Source of the DNA: Kocuria coralli
GTDB lineage: Bacteria; Actinomycetota; Actinomycetes; Actinomycetales; Micrococcaceae
Direction of reading: 5' to 3'
Assembly (NCBI RefSeq): GCF_008831305.1
Contig: NZ_ML708618.1
Coordinates: 1-64,000, forward strand
DNA length: 64,000 nt
Under the pieces are notes generated by a model that worked only from the letters and a program-made list of their open reading frames with translations, searched no databases and was not told the DNA's origin. The position numbers were made by a program, and so were the translations under genes. Positions 26,173 to 36,082 of the stretch are shown here, piece by piece. Within the stretch, counting starts at the first letter, position 1; each line of letters starts with the position of its first letter.

Positions 26173-27951
26173 ATGACACTGCTCGACCTCTCCAACGGGA
26201 TGGACCTTCAAGCCCTGCGTACGCTTGCCGCCGGCACCAGCCGCGCGGCGAAGCAGACCATCGACCGCGGCGCGGCGGAGGGGCTGGTGCCGGCGATCTC
26301 CTATCTGCGGGTCACCACCAAGGACCAAGCCACCCGCTACGGGCAAGAAGAGGGCCTGTCGATCCCGGCGCAGCGTGAAGCCGCGCAGCGCAAAGCCGAA
26401 CAACTCGGCGCGGTCATCGTCAAGGAGTTCATCGAGCCTGGCGAGTCCGCGAAGTCCGCGCGCCGGCGCGCGTTGCAGGAAATGCTCGACTACATCGCCG
26501 CGAATCCGGTCCGATACTGCATCATCAACAAGGTCGATCGAATCGCCCGCAACCGCCTCGACGACGCGACCATCCACGCTGCCCTGCGCGGTGCGAACAC
26601 CACCCTCGTGTCGGTGACCGAGAACATCGACGAGACTCCCTCGGGGATGCTCATGCACGGCATCCTCGCCTCGATGGCCGAGTTCTACTCCCTCAACCTC
26701 GCCCAAGAAGTCATCAAAGGCATGACGCAGAAGGCCACCATCGGCGGCACCCCCACCAAAGCGCCCCTCGGGTACCTGAACGTGCGCACCACCGACGCCA
26801 AGGGCCGCGAGATCCGCGACGTCGAGGTCGACCCCGACCGGGCCGATCTGATCCGGTTCGCGTTCACCGCCTACGCCACCGGCGACTGGTCCCTGTCCTT
26901 ACTGGCCCGCGAGCTGAACGTCCGCGGTCTGACCACCCGACCTACGCCGTCGCAGCCCGCCCGACCCATCGCGACCACGGCACTACACAAGGTCCTGACC
27001 AACCCTTACTACCAGGGCACCGTCACCTTCCGCGGCATCACCTACGACGGCGCCCACTCGCCGCTCGTCGACTCCGAGACCTGGCTGCGTGTCCAGACCC
27101 AGCTCGATGCGAAGAACGCCCGTGGGGAACGCCCACAGAAGTACGACCACTATCTTAAGGGCTCGCTGTACTGCTCCTGCGGCGCCAAGCTCATGATCGA
27201 ACGACCCCGCGACAGGGCCGGGGATCGGTATGAGTACTTCACCTGCTCCGGCCGGCGCCGCAAGCGCACCACCTGCACCCGCTCCGCGATCCTCGCCGAG
27301 CGGATCGAGGAGCGCATCGAAGCGACCTACGACACCAACAGTCTCATTCCGGCCGAAGCTGATCGGGTGCGAGAGGTGCTGCACCGGGTGTTCGATCAGC
27401 TCGAAGCCTCCAGCGACGACGAACGCAAACTCCTTGAGGCCCAGAAGGAGAAGCTCGAAGCTGAACGGCTCAAGCTCGTCCAGGCCCACTATGCCGACGC
27501 GATCCCGCTCGACCTGCTCAAGAGCGAGCAGGAACGCATCCGTGCCAGCCTCGACAAGATCACTGCACGGCTCGACACGATGGCCACCACCTACGCCAGC
27601 GCCCGAGAGGGTCTCGACGCGATCGTCGACCTGCTCACCGGCCTTGGTGACCTCTACGACCGCTGCGAACCTGCTGAACGGCGGATGCTCAATCGCGCCC
27701 TGTTCGACCGCATCATCATCGACGAAGGCGAGAACGTGACGCCGGTGCCGGCCGAACCCGCAGCCAGCGTCCTTGCCCACGTCACCAGCGACGTCCCGGC
27801 TCAGGTGACCGCGGAAACGAACCTGCCCCGCCATCAGGCGGGGCAGGTTTCGATTTTCTCAACTTACGTGGAGCTGAGGGGACTCGAACCCCTGACCCTT
27901 TGCATGCCATGCAAATGCGCTACCAGCTGCGCCACAGCCCCTTGTCGTTGA
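26173..27951 (+). CDS. Large serine recombinase (ICE integrase) with Thr at the nucleophile position
   Basis: This 592-residue protein has the resolvase catalytic domain (Y44-L-R-V-T-T-K-D-Q, then LSIPAQREA, then KVDRIARN and MAEFYS). It also has a recombinase domain, a zinc ribbon (YCSCGAKLMI ... YFTCSG ... TTC) and a long coiled coil (about residues 395-480). The expected YxRVS nucleophile Ser is Thr48, which would be expected to impair strand cleavage. The last 26 or so residues (ELRGLEPLTLCMP...) are translated from the adjoining tRNA-Ala gene, so the native C-terminus depends on the att junction. It marks the right end of the element. Confidence 0.9.
   Translation: MTLLDLSNGMDLQALRTLAAGTSRAAKQTIDRGAAEGLVPAISYLRVTTKDQATRYGQEEGLSIPAQREAAQRKAEQLGAVIVKEFIEPGESAKSARRRALQEMLDYIAANPVRYCIINKVDRIARNRLDDATIHAALRGANTTLVSVTENIDETPSGMLMHGILASMAEFYSLNLAQEVIKGMTQKATIGGTPTKAPLGYLNVRTTDAKGREIRDVEVDPDRADLIRFAFTAYATGDWSLSLLARELNVRGLTTRPTPSQPARPIATTALHKVLTNPYYQGTVTFRGITYDGAHSPLVDSETWLRVQTQLDAKNARGERPQKYDHYLKGSLYCSCGAKLMIERPRDRAGDRYEYFTCSGRRRKRTTCTRSAILAERIEERIEATYDTNSLIPAEADRVREVLHRVFDQLEASSDDERKLLEAQKEKLEAERLKLVQAHYADAIPLDLLKSEQERIRASLDKITARLDTMATTYASAREGLDAIVDLLTGLGDLYDRCEPAERRMLNRALFDRIIIDEGENVTPVPAEPAASVLAHVTSDVPAQVTAETNLPRHQAGQVSIFSTYVELRGLEPLTLCMPCKCATSCATAPCR
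27869..27941 (-). tRNA. tRNA-Ala (GGC)
   Basis: The reverse strand folds as a 73-nt cloverleaf. The acceptor stem GGGGCTG/CAGCTCC contains the G3:U70 pair diagnostic for alanine tRNA. The anticodon arm TTTGC-ATGGCAT-GCAAA gives anticodon GGC, and the T-arm is GGGGTTCGAGTCCCC. CCA is not encoded after the discriminator A. The integrase gene overlaps its 3' end, so this tRNA is the probable insertion target. Confidence 0.93.
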
Positions 27952-28083
27952 CCCAAGAACCCTACCACGTCGGATCACTCCACCGCAGTCGGCCGGACAC
28001 TTCCCGTTTCCGTTCCGTGTTCGCGTCCCGTTCGGACAACGCTGTAAATCTTAGGCCGGAAGCCGGCCCGCCGCAAATCGTGG

Positions 28084-28485
28084 TCACTCCCCCGAGGCGG
28101 CAGGGTTCTCCTCCGGCGACTTCGGCTGCAGGCCCAGATCCACCACGGGAGACTCGTTCCACAGGCGTTCCAGGGCGTAGTAGGCACGGTCCTCGTCATG
28201 CTGGACGTGCACGATCACATCGCCGTAGTCGAGCAGCACCCAGCGGCCCTCGCCCTTGCCTTCACGGCGGACGGGACGCAGGTCGTACTCCTCGATCAGC
28301 GCCTCCTCGATGGCATCAACGATCGCGCCGACCAGCCGCTCGTTGGATGCGGAAGCCACCAGGAACGAGTCCACGATGCCCAGCGCCTCGCTGACGTCCA
28401 GGGCCACGATGTTCTCGGCCTGTTTCTCGTCTGCAGCCTTGGCCGCGGTGCGCAGGTAGGCCAGTGATGTTTCGGGGAGGGTCAT
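28084..28485 (-). CDS. rsfS: Ribosomal silencing factor RsfS
   Basis: This 133-residue protein has the RsfS/DUF143 core: ENIVALDVSEALGIVDSFLVASASNERLVGAIVDAIEE, then GRWVLLDYGDVIVHVQ and the YYALERLW end. RsfS binds ribosomal protein L14 and blocks subunit joining under starvation. The ATG at 28485 follows GAAAGGA at a slightly long distance. It lies downstream of nadD and a membrane-protein gene, the usual arrangement in Micrococcales. Confidence 0.93.
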   Translation of the reverse strand: MTLPETSLAYLRTAAKAADEKQAENIVALDVSEALGIVDSFLVASASNERLVGAIVDAIEEALIEEYDLRPVRREGKGEGRWVLLDYGDVIVHVQHDEDRAYYALERLWNESPVVDLGLQPKSPEENPAASGE

Positions 28486-28544
28486 GACGTAGGTGATGTC
28501 CTTTCTCGGAGCCAGATTTCTCGGAGCCAGTTTCAAAACAAGAT

Positions 28545-29381
28545 TCAGAGCAAGATGATGAGTGCGACCACGAGCGCCACGACGACCAGAGACACCAGCA
28601 ACAAGATGATGTTCCTGGTGCCGGAGGACTCGCGGTACTGCTTGTCGTCCAGCAGTTCGAGGCCTTCGGCGTCCAGCGCCCTGACGGGTTTGCCGGGCTC
28701 CTCGTGCTGTTCGACCTCCACCGCCGGTTCCTCAGCGTCCTCCGGGCCGTCGGCGGCGGTCTCTTCGACGGCGGTCGCCGGATTCTCCAGAGCCGGTTCG
28801 GCGTCGTCATCCTGGCTGGCGTCAGGTGCCTCGGGGCCGGCGTCGGGGACCTCGGGCTCCGGTTCGTGAGCACCGGGCTCAGGCTCCTGAGCGGCGTCGG
28901 GTGAGGGTGCTGCTGCCTCGGCGTCCTCGTCCTCCGTGGCAGCCCGCTGAGCGCGCAAGGCCCGGCGCCGCACCTGATCCGCCGGGATGGAGGTGGTCTC
29001 GACCGGGGAGTCGTCGTCCGCGCGCTCCTGGTCGATGGCCATGGCACGCTCGGCCGTCTGGCGGTCCTCGTCGGAGGAGCGCGCCGCCCGGGAGGACAGT
29101 TCGGCCATGCGGCGCTGCTTCTGCGCCAGGTCCTCGTCCACATGCTCGGGATCGTCGCTCTGCTTCTCCGCGAGCTCCCTGGCGTGCTGCTCCATCTGCT
29201 CGCGCAGCAGGGCGAGTCGACGGGGGCCCAGCGGCTTGTCCGAGGTCTCCACCTCTCCCCCGCCCAGATCGATCTCCGGTGCGGGCAGATCCAGTCCCCT
29301 GGTGTCCAGGTCGTTGAGGTCAGGGACCTGGATGTCGTCCGGCGAGGGCTCGCCGCTTTCCAGGAACCGGTCCTGGCTCAT
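28545..29381 (-). CDS. Acidic hypothetical protein with one C-terminal membrane anchor
   Basis: This 278-residue protein starts in ATGA overlap with the nadD stop. Residues 1-240 are highly acidic, Ala/Pro/Glu-rich and probably disordered. The last 25 or so residues form one hydrophobic helix ([22 protein letters not shown], split here by no charge), a tail anchor. It is conserved in position between nadD and rsfS in relatives, as far as I know. Function unknown. Confidence 0.75.
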   Translation of the reverse strand: MSQDRFLESGEPSPDDIQVPDLNDLDTRGLDLPAPEIDLGGGEVETSDKPLGPRRLALLREQMEQHARELAEKQSDDPEHVDEDLAQKQRRMAELSSRAARSSDEDRQTAERAMAIDQERADDDSPVETTSIPADQVRRRALRAQRAATEDEDAEAAAPSPDAAQEPEPGAHEPEPEVPDAGPEAPDASQDDDAEPALENPATAVEETAADGPEDAEEPAVEVEQHEEPGKPVRALDAEGLELLDDKQYRESSGTRNIILLLVSLVVVALVVALIILL

Positions 29382-30082
29382 ACTCTTGCCTCTTTCGCAT
29401 CCGGCACCGGGGAGGTCACGACCTGGCCGGCGTGCTGCTGCCGCAGCTGCTCGTCCCTGGCGTCCCGGTAGAGCCCGTATTTGCCGATGTACTGCACCAC
29501 GCCGTCGGGGACGAGGTACCACACGGGCTTCCCGTCGACCACGCGGTCGCGGCAGTCGGTCGAGGAGATCGCCATGGCCGGGACCTCCATGAGGGTCACG
29601 CCGCGAACGCCGTCGGGCGCTGCGAGCTCATGACCCGGCCGGGTGACCCCCACGAAATGCGCCAGGTCCCACAGCTCGTCCGCGCCGTGCCAGCCCAGGA
29701 TCTCGTTCATGGCATCCGCGCCGGTGATGAAGAACAGGTCCGAGTCCGGACGCTGCTCATGGAGATCGCGCAGGGTGTCGATGGTATAGGTCGGTCCACC
29801 GCGGTCGATGTCCACGCGGGAGACGCTGAAACGCGGGTTGGACGCCGTGGCGATCACCGTCATCAGATACCGGTGCTCGGGGTGGGAAACCGTCTTCCCG
29901 GCCTTCTGCCAGGGCTGGCCGGTGGGGACGAAGACCACTTCGTCCAGGTCGAAGACCGCCGCGACCTCGGAGGCCGCGACCAGGTGACCGTGGTGGATGG
30001 GGTCGAACGTGCCGCCCATCACGCCCACGCGGGCGCGACCGGCAACCCGCGGGGGCACCTCAAGATCGTGAGCCGGATTCAC
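29378..30082 (-). CDS. nadD: Nicotinate-nucleotide adenylyltransferase
   Basis: This 234-residue nucleotidyltransferase has the motif [17 protein letters not shown] and the C-terminal [12 protein letters not shown] (the ISST-R box). It makes deamido-NAD from nicotinate mononucleotide and ATP. The chosen start is GTG at 30082, 14 nt after the preceding small gene and following GAGG; internal starts nearer VMGGTF are possible. It is translationally coupled to the next gene. Confidence 0.92.
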   Translation of the reverse strand: MNPAHDLEVPPRVAGRARVGVMGGTFDPIHHGHLVAASEVAAVFDLDEVVFVPTGQPWQKAGKTVSHPEHRYLMTVIATASNPRFSVSRVDIDRGGPTYTIDTLRDLHEQRPDSDLFFITGADAMNEILGWHGADELWDLAHFVGVTRPGHELAAPDGVRGVTLMEVPAMAISSTDCRDRVVDGKPVWYLVPDGVVQYIGKYGLYRDARDEQLRQQHAGQVVTSPVPDAKEARV

Positions 30083-30096
30083 GTGCGTGGGTGACC

Positions 30097-30348
30097 TCAG
30101 TGACCACGCTTGGCTTCGTAGGCGGCGACGGCGTGGGCCTCGTCCGCCGGCAGAGCGGCCGGGTCGGCGTGGTGGTGGTCGGTGGCCTCGGGCATGGTGC
30201 TGCGCGGGCTGAACGCCCAGGTCGCCAGGAACATCGCGATGAACAGCAGGAACGCGCCGATACCGAACCAGGCCGGGTGGACCGGGAGTTCGTTGACGAT
30301 GTGCGCGCCCTCTTCGGCCGCCTGGATGAGCGGGGTCGACTGCAGCAT
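30097..30348 (-). CDS. Small membrane protein (83 aa)
   Basis: One transmembrane helix ([20 protein letters not shown]) follows an N-terminal amphipathic segment. The C-terminal tail is His/Asp/Ala-rich. It starts at ATG with GAAGGGAC upstream and ends just before nadD. No family is recognised; it probably belongs to the nadD-rsfS transcript. Confidence 0.7.
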   Translation of the reverse strand: MLQSTPLIQAAEEGAHIVNELPVHPAWFGIGAFLLFIAMFLATWAFSPRSTMPEATDHHHADPAALPADEAHAVAAYEAKRGH

Positions 30349-30447
30349 GTGGGTCCCTTCGCGAGCCGTGTGGTGCCCTGTTCCCGTCTACCCGGGTCTG
30401 GGCGAGTTGATGTGGTGCTATCCAACTAGACACCCATGGTAACCGCA

Positions 30448-30471
30448 CGCGCGCCCCGGCCGGGGCGCGCG
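30448..30471. terminator. Perfect GC palindrome downstream of proA
   Basis: CGCGCGCCCCGG (30448-30459) is followed directly by its complement (30460-30471), 23 nt past the proA stop. No T-run follows, as is common for actinobacterial terminators. Confidence 0.6.
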
Positions 30472-30493
30472 CAGCCGGTCACTCATGATGTCG

Positions 30494-31810
30494 TCACTTC
30501 CGGATGTGGCCGTCTCCCTGCACGATCCACTTGGTCGTGGTCAGCTCCTCCAGGCCCATGGGACCGCGGGCGTGCATCTTCTGGGTGGAGATCCCGATCT
30601 CGGCGCCCAGCCCGAGCTGCCCGCCGTCGGTGAACCGCGTCGAGGCGTTGACCATGACGGCGGCGGCGTCGATGGAGGCGATGAACTCCTCCGCATTGGC
30701 CAGGTCGTTGGTCACGATCGCCTCGGTGTGACGCGTGGTCCAGCGCTCGATGTGCTCGAGCGCCTCATTCATATTGTCGACCACCTTCACGGCCATGTGC
30801 AGATCGAGGTACTCGGTCGCCCAGTCCTCATCCGTGGCGGCGGGCTCATCGGCACCGGCGGGCAGCATCGCCGCTGCCCTGTCGTCGACATGCAGGGTCA
30901 CGCCGGCCTTGATCAGCCCCGCGAGCACGGCGGGGCCTGCGGCCGCGTCCTTGTGCAGGATCAGCGTCTCGGCCGTGTTGCAGGTCGACAGACGCTGGGT
31001 CTTCGCATTGACGACGACGTCGACCGCCATCCGCTCGGGGGCCGAGGCGTCCACGAAGACGTGCACGTTGCCCTCACCCGTCTCGATGACGGGCACCGAG
31101 GCGTTCTGCACGACGGATTGGATGAGCCCGTGCCCGCCGCGCGGGATCAGCACGTCGACCTGGCCGCGGGCGCCCATCAGCGCGGTGGCGCCGTCGCGGC
31201 CGTAGTCGTCGATGGACTGGACGATGTCGACCGGCAGCTTCTGGTCGGCCAGGGCATCGCGGATGATGCCGACCAGCGCCCTGTTCGATTCCAGGGCCGC
31301 CGAGCCGCCGCGCAGCAGGACGGCGTTGCCGGACTTCAGCGCGATCCCGGCGATGTCGACGGTGACGTTCGGGCGCGCCTCGTAGATCGCGCCGACGACG
31401 CCCATGGGCACGCGGACCTGGCGCATGCGCAGGCCGTTGGCCAGGGTCTGCCCGCGGACCATGCTGCCGACGGGGTCCGGCAGGGCGGCGAGTTCGCGCA
31501 GGGCGTCGGCCAGGCCGGTGATCCGCGCGCGGTCGAGCTTCAGTCGGTCCAGGAGGGAAGCGGCCGTGCCGTTCTCCTCACCACGGGCCAGATCCTTGCG
31601 ATTGGCCTCGATCACGGTGCCCGCCTGGGCTTCGATCTGCTCGGCGATGTGCAAGAGGGCCGCATCCTTGCGGGCGCGGGTGGCCTTGGCCAGTTTCCGT
31701 GCGGCCACCCGGGCGTCGTCGGCCATCAGCCCGACGCCGGTGACGGCGTCCTCACCGAAGGTGGCTTTGATGGATGCTCCCGTGGTAGCTGCGGTAGTGG
31801 TCTCAGACAT
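30494..31810 (-). CDS. proA: Gamma-glutamyl phosphate reductase
   Basis: This 438-residue enzyme has the aldehyde-dehydrogenase fold typical of ProA: PMGVVGAIYEARPNVTVDIA, GNAVLLRGGSAALESN, and the catalytic Cys in RLSTCNTAETL. It reduces gamma-glutamyl phosphate with NADPH to glutamate semialdehyde, step two of proline synthesis. It lies 66 nt downstream of proB in the same direction. Confidence 0.95.
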   Translation of the reverse strand: MSETTTAATTGASIKATFGEDAVTGVGLMADDARVAARKLAKATRARKDAALLHIAEQIEAQAGTVIEANRKDLARGEENGTAASLLDRLKLDRARITGLADALRELAALPDPVGSMVRGQTLANGLRMRQVRVPMGVVGAIYEARPNVTVDIAGIALKSGNAVLLRGGSAALESNRALVGIIRDALADQKLPVDIVQSIDDYGRDGATALMGARGQVDVLIPRGGHGLIQSVVQNASVPVIETGEGNVHVFVDASAPERMAVDVVVNAKTQRLSTCNTAETLILHKDAAAGPAVLAGLIKAGVTLHVDDRAAAMLPAGADEPAATDEDWATEYLDLHMAVKVVDNMNEALEHIERWTTRHTEAIVTNDLANAEEFIASIDAAAVMVNASTRFTDGGQLGLGAEIGISTQKMHARGPMGLEELTTTKWIVQGDGHIRK

Positions 31811-31876
31811 GAATCCTGCTCCTGATTCTTCAGGTCGTTCGGATGGTCAGTGTGCCGTCGGCACCGAGTCAGAGGT

Positions 31877-33211
31877 TCAGCCGGCCGGCTGCGGGTCGTC
31901 CTTGGGCTGGGGTACCTGGGGGATCGCCCGGGTCGCGAAGTCCCGCTGAGCGGCCTTGCCCTTGCGGACCCTGGTCTTGGCCGACTTGGCCCGCATGGTG
32001 ACCAGGTTGTCCACGTGCACGAGCTCGCGCTCGAAGCGCGGCCCCAGTTCCTCGCCGAGTTCGTTCGTGCTCTTGCCGAGCATCTCGGGGATCTCGTCGG
32101 CGGCGTAGTTGCAGATGCCGTGGGCGACCTCGCGGCCGTCCGAATCCAGTAGGGAAACCGGATCGCCCGCGTCGAAGTCGCCCTTGACGGCCGTGACGCC
32201 GGCGGCCAGGAGGGAGTTGCGCTGGCCGACGGCGCGTACGGCGCCCTCGTCGAGGACCAGCGAGCCCTTGATATCAGCCAGGTGAGCGAGCCAGAGGAGA
32301 CGGGCGTTGCGGCGCCCGCCGGTGGTGGCGAACCAGGTGCCCACGTCCTCGCCGGCCAGTGCCGGCTCGATGCTCTGCGCGGAGGTCACCATCGCCGGGA
32401 TACCGGACGATGCGGCGATCCGGGCCGCCTGGACCTTGGTGACCATGCCGCCGGAGCCGACGCCAGCGCGCCCCACGGTGCCGATCTGGACGCCGTCGAG
32501 GTCCTTGAGGGGATCCTTGACCACGCTGATCCGCTCGCCGCCGTGCTGGGGCGGCTTGGTGTAGAGCGCGTCCACGTCCGAGAGCAGCAGCAGCACGTCG
32601 GCCTTGACCAGGTGCGCGGTCAGCGCCGCGATGCGGTCGTTGTCGCCGAACTTGATCTCCTGGGTGGCCACGGCGTCGTTCTCGTTGACGATCGGCATGA
32701 CGCCCAGGTCCAGCAGGCGCTCGATCTGCCGGTGGGTGTTCTTGTAGTGGTGGCGTTGCATCAGGTCCTCGGCGGTGACCAGCACCTGACCGACCGTGAC
32801 CCCGTACCGGGCCAGGGAATCGATGTAACGGCCCATCAGCAGCCCCTGCCCGACCGAGGCCGCGGCCTGCTGCGAGGCCAGGTCCTTGGGTCGCTTGGCG
32901 AAGCCCAGGGGGGCCAGGCCCGCGGAGATCGCGCCGGAGGACACGAAGACGACCTCCTTGCCCGCGTTCTTGAGCTTCCCCAGTGCGGCGACGATGCGCT
33001 GCACGGCAGCCTCGTCGATCGAGTTCTCGATGCTCGTCAGGGACGATGAACCCACCTTGACCACGATGCGCTTGGCCAGCGGGATCTGGCCCGGCTCCTC
33101 GATCGGTGAGCGGCGGTTCTTGCCCCGGTTCTCCGAACTGAGCTGGGAGGTGGATTTGGCAGCGATGCCTTCCAGGGTTTCGACGTCGATGTTCTGCAGC
33201 CGTGCGGGCAT
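31877..33211 (-). CDS. proB: Glutamate 5-kinase
   Basis: This 444-residue protein has the amino-acid kinase core beginning at IVVKVGSSSLT and a GRAGVGSGGMVTKVQAA motif. A C-terminal PUA domain (SLLAAGVTAVKGDFDAGDPVSLLD) and a basic tail follow. It phosphorylates glutamate, the feedback-controlled first step to proline. The ATG at 33211 gives about 50 residues before the kinase core, longer than usual, so a start further in is possible. Confidence 0.94.
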   Translation of the reverse strand: MPARLQNIDVETLEGIAAKSTSQLSSENRGKNRRSPIEEPGQIPLAKRIVVKVGSSSLTSIENSIDEAAVQRIVAALGKLKNAGKEVVFVSSGAISAGLAPLGFAKRPKDLASQQAAASVGQGLLMGRYIDSLARYGVTVGQVLVTAEDLMQRHHYKNTHRQIERLLDLGVMPIVNENDAVATQEIKFGDNDRIAALTAHLVKADVLLLLSDVDALYTKPPQHGGERISVVKDPLKDLDGVQIGTVGRAGVGSGGMVTKVQAARIAASSGIPAMVTSAQSIEPALAGEDVGTWFATTGGRRNARLLWLAHLADIKGSLVLDEGAVRAVGQRNSLLAAGVTAVKGDFDAGDPVSLLDSDGREVAHGICNYAADEIPEMLGKSTNELGEELGPRFERELVHVDNLVTMRAKSAKTRVRKGKAAQRDFATRAIPQVPQPKDDPQPAG

Positions 33212-33329
33212 GCTCCTCAGATGTCCTTCCTCATGGATTCGTCGTGCAGGTCGATCAAAACAGTGCGATGAAAACAGTGCAGTCAAAAAGTTCGGTCACA
33301 AGGGATGAGATGTATCTAACACGAAACTA

Positions 33330-34904
33330 CTACTGGCCGTCGTCCGCCGTGTCCTCCGCGGCCCGGCGCGCCTTGCGCTCGCTCACGGATTCGGTCCAGA
33401 CGCCGGCGACGCGTTCGGCCTCGAGTTCGTCGCGGGCGGCGGCCTTGGCGTCCATGCGTTCGTAGTACTCACGACGGCGTTGCTCACGGGTGGGCCGGTG
33501 GTCCTCGGACAGGCGCGGATCCGTGCCGCGGGGCGAGGCCAGCAGCTCGGCACCGCCGAGCATGGTGGGCTCCCAGTCGAAGACCACGCCGTTCTCCTCG
33601 GGACCGATCAGGACGGCGTCGCCGGGACGGGCGTTCATCTTGAACAGCTCCTCCTCGATCCCGAGCTTCGCGAAACGGTCGGCCAGGTAGCCGATCGCCT
33701 CCTCGTTCTTGAAGTCGGTCTGCAGCACCCACTTCTCGGGCTTCTCCCCGCGGACGTGCCAGATGGGCTCCAGTGAGCGTTCCTCGCGGGTGATGGTGAA
33801 CTCCTTGGCACCACCGCGCACGGCCTTGGGCCGCAGCACCACTCGGGCCGGTTCCGCGGCGGGCTCCTGCTCGCGGCCCTCATGCACGATCTGGCCCATG
33901 GCGTAGGTCAGCTGCTTGAGGCCCTCGTGGGAGGCGGTGGAGACCTCGAAGACCCGGTAGCCCTTCTCCTCCAGCATGGGGCGGACGAACTCGGCCAGCT
34001 CGCGCGCCTCGGGCACGTCGATCTTGTTGAGCACCACCAGGCGCGGCCGCTCCAGCAGGGGAACGGACCGGCCGCCGTCGAGCCTGCCGTCGACCGCGTA
34101 GGCCGCCAGCTCGGACTCGATGATCTCGAGGTCGGAAAGGGGATCGCGGTTGGGTTCCAACGTGGCGCAGTCCAGGACGTGCACGAGCGCCGCGCAGCGC
34201 TCGACGTGCCGGAGGAACTCGAGCCCGAGTCCCCTGCCCTCGGAGGCGCCTTCGATCAGCCCCGGCACATCGGCGACCGTGTAGCGGTACTCCCCCGCCT
34301 CCACCACGCCCAGGTTCGGCACCAGGGTGGTGAAGGGGTAGTCGGCGATCTTGGGCCGCGCCTTGGAGATCGCCGCGATCAGCGAGGACTTGCCCGCCGA
34401 GGGATAGCCCACCAGGGCGATGTCCGCCAGGGACTTGAGTTCCAGGACGACGTCGTTGCTCTTGCCGGGCAGGCCGAGCAGCGCGAAACCGGGGGCCTTG
34501 CGCTTGGGCGAGGCCAGGGACGAGTTGCCCAGGCCTCCCTGGCCGCCGGAGGCCGCCACGTACTCGGCGCCGATGCCCACCAGGTCGGCCAGGACGTTGC
34601 CCTCGCGGTCCTTGACCACCGTGCCGTCGGGGACGGAGAGGATCAGGTCCTCTCCCTTGAAGCCTTCACGGTGGTCGCCCATGCCCGGGCCCCCATTGGG
34701 CGCGGCGCGATGCGGCGAGCGGTGGTAGTTCAGCAGCGTGGTGGTCTGCCCGTCCACGCGCAGGATCACAGAACCCCCGTCACCGCCGCTGGCACCGTCG
34801 GGGCCGCCCAAGGGCTTGAACTTCTCGCGCTTGACGGAGACGCAGCCGTGGCCGCCGCTACCGCCGGAGGCGTGCAGCACTACTCGGTCCACGAACTCTG
34901 CCAT
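33330..34904 (-). CDS. obg: Obg-family GTPase
   Basis: This 524-residue protein starts [20 protein letters not shown], the glycine-rich Obg fold. The G domain follows with G1 [10 protein letters not shown]3 [10 protein letters not shown] and G4 NKID, then a C-terminal OCT domain ([18 protein letters not shown]). Obg acts in late 50S subunit assembly and stress signalling. It follows rplU-rpmA, the near-universal arrangement. Confidence 0.96.
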   Translation of the reverse strand: MAEFVDRVVLHASGGSGGHGCVSVKREKFKPLGGPDGASGGDGGSVILRVDGQTTTLLNYHRSPHRAAPNGGPGMGDHREGFKGEDLILSVPDGTVVKDREGNVLADLVGIGAEYVAASGGQGGLGNSSLASPKRKAPGFALLGLPGKSNDVVLELKSLADIALVGYPSAGKSSLIAAISKARPKIADYPFTTLVPNLGVVEAGEYRYTVADVPGLIEGASEGRGLGLEFLRHVERCAALVHVLDCATLEPNRDPLSDLEIIESELAAYAVDGRLDGGRSVPLLERPRLVVLNKIDVPEARELAEFVRPMLEEKGYRVFEVSTASHEGLKQLTYAMGQIVHEGREQEPAAEPARVVLRPKAVRGGAKEFTITREERSLEPIWHVRGEKPEKWVLQTDFKNEEAIGYLADRFAKLGIEEELFKMNARPGDAVLIGPEENGVVFDWEPTMLGGAELLASPRGTDPRLSEDHRPTREQRRREYYERMDAKAAARDELEAERVAGVWTESVSERKARRAAEDTADDGQ

Positions 34905-35042
34905 GGTCACTCCTGGGGACTGGTGGGCTGAATCCGCCCGTCGGGCCGGGCGTTGAAGGGCTTTAAAGGCCGGAAAGGCTTGAAAACAAGAGTAGAGGGC
35001 GGGCGCACTGGGCACCCACCCTCTACTACACACGGTGAGCGT

Positions 35043-35065
35043 GACGCGCGGGATTAGCGCGCGTC
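35043..35065 (-). terminator. Hairpin downstream of rpmA
   Basis: GACGCGCG (35043-35050) pairs with CGCGCGTC (35058-35065) across a 7-nt loop, 50 nt past the rpmA stop. It may terminate or attenuate transcription between rpmA and obg. Confidence 0.5.
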
Positions 35066-35114
35066 CCGGGACCGGACGAGCCTCACCGGAGCAAGGCTCG
35101 CGACCGGTCGGAGA

Positions 35115-35378
35115 TCATTCGGCGGCCACGGCCTCGACGACGTTGACGACCTTGCGGCCGCGCTTCGTGCCGAACGCGACCTCGCCGGTGGCCAGGGCGT
35201 ACAGGGTGTCGTCCTTGCCACGGCCGACGTTGGCACCCGGGTGGAACTTGGTGCCGCGCTGGCGGATGATGATGGAACCGGCGTTGACGAACTCGCCACC
35301 GAAGCGCTTGACGCCCAGGTACTGCGGGTTGGAGTCACGGCCGTTGCGGGTGGAGCTGGCGCCCTTCTTATGTGCCAT
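35115..35378 (-). CDS. rpmA: 50S ribosomal protein L27
   Basis: The 87-residue sequence [19 protein letters not shown] followed by [22 protein letters not shown] is unmistakable L27. Its N-terminal tail reaches the peptidyl-transferase centre. It has full family length and lies between rplU and obg. Confidence 0.98.
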   Translation of the reverse strand: MAHKKGASSTRNGRDSNPQYLGVKRFGGEFVNAGSIIIRQRGTKFHPGANVGRGKDDTLYALATGEVAFGTKRGRKVVNVVEAVAAE

Positions 35379-35476
35379 GTCTGATGCCTGCTTTCGCTAG
35401 GTGACCCGTTGGATCCGGATCCCGCATCTGCGGGTCACGGCGGGCCGAGCTGGTTGGGATGAGAACCGGATGCCTG

Positions 35477-35785
35477 TCAGGCGTTGATGCCAGTGACCTT
35501 CACGGTGGTCAGCTCGGCGCGGAAGCCCTGACGCTTCTTGTACCCGGTCTTGTTCTTGTACTTCTGAATGCGGATCTTGGGACCACGCAGATCCTCGACG
35601 ACCTCGGCGGTGACCTTCACACCGGACAGCGCCTTGGCATCGGAGGTGACCTTGTCACCGTCAACCAGCAAGACCGCCGGAAGCTCGATGGTGCTGCCTT
35701 CATCACCAGCGACACGGTCGATGGTTACGAGGTCTCCAACTGCAACCTTCTCCTGGCGGCCGCCAGCGCGGACAATCGCGTACAC
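35477..35785 (-). CDS. rplU: 50S ribosomal protein L21
   Basis: The 102-residue protein starts at GTG ([18 protein letters not shown]) and ends ITVKVTGI-like with [17 protein letters not shown], standard for L21. Upstream in-frame starts would add an unrelated extension, so the GTG at 35785 is chosen by family length. The 297 nt upstream (35786-36082) contain its promoter region; no other feature was recognised there. Confidence 0.97.
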   Translation of the reverse strand: MYAIVRAGGRQEKVAVGDLVTIDRVAGDEGSTIELPAVLLVDGDKVTSDAKALSGVKVTAEVVEDLRGPKIRIQKYKNKTGYKKRQGFRAELTTVKVTGINA

Positions 35786-36082
35786 CACTTGGAACTCACT
35801 TCTCTCGACTGAAACAAATATTGTCTTCGGCGAGCGCGTTCCCATACGGACCAAGGAGTCGTGCACAAGAACTCGGGACCGGCCAGTGGGATGGAGACGC
35901 TGGTCACGACCGCTCGTACAAAAGGTCAGGAACTACACCCGGAGGCGCTGCCGGGCTCCGCGCTCGAACTATGGACGGTAGTCGAGGGGCTCACCGGCTG
36001 ACGCACCAAGAGTCGAGAATACGTCATGGCTGCAAGCCCCGGCAAGCATCGGCCGCCCCGCGAGTCGCCCATGCGAGCAGTC

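Noticed and set aside
26173-27951. Transposon-type resolvase instead of ICE integrase
   Set aside because: Length, zinc ribbon and coiled coil place it with large serine recombinases, and no terminal inverted repeats of a transposon were seen.
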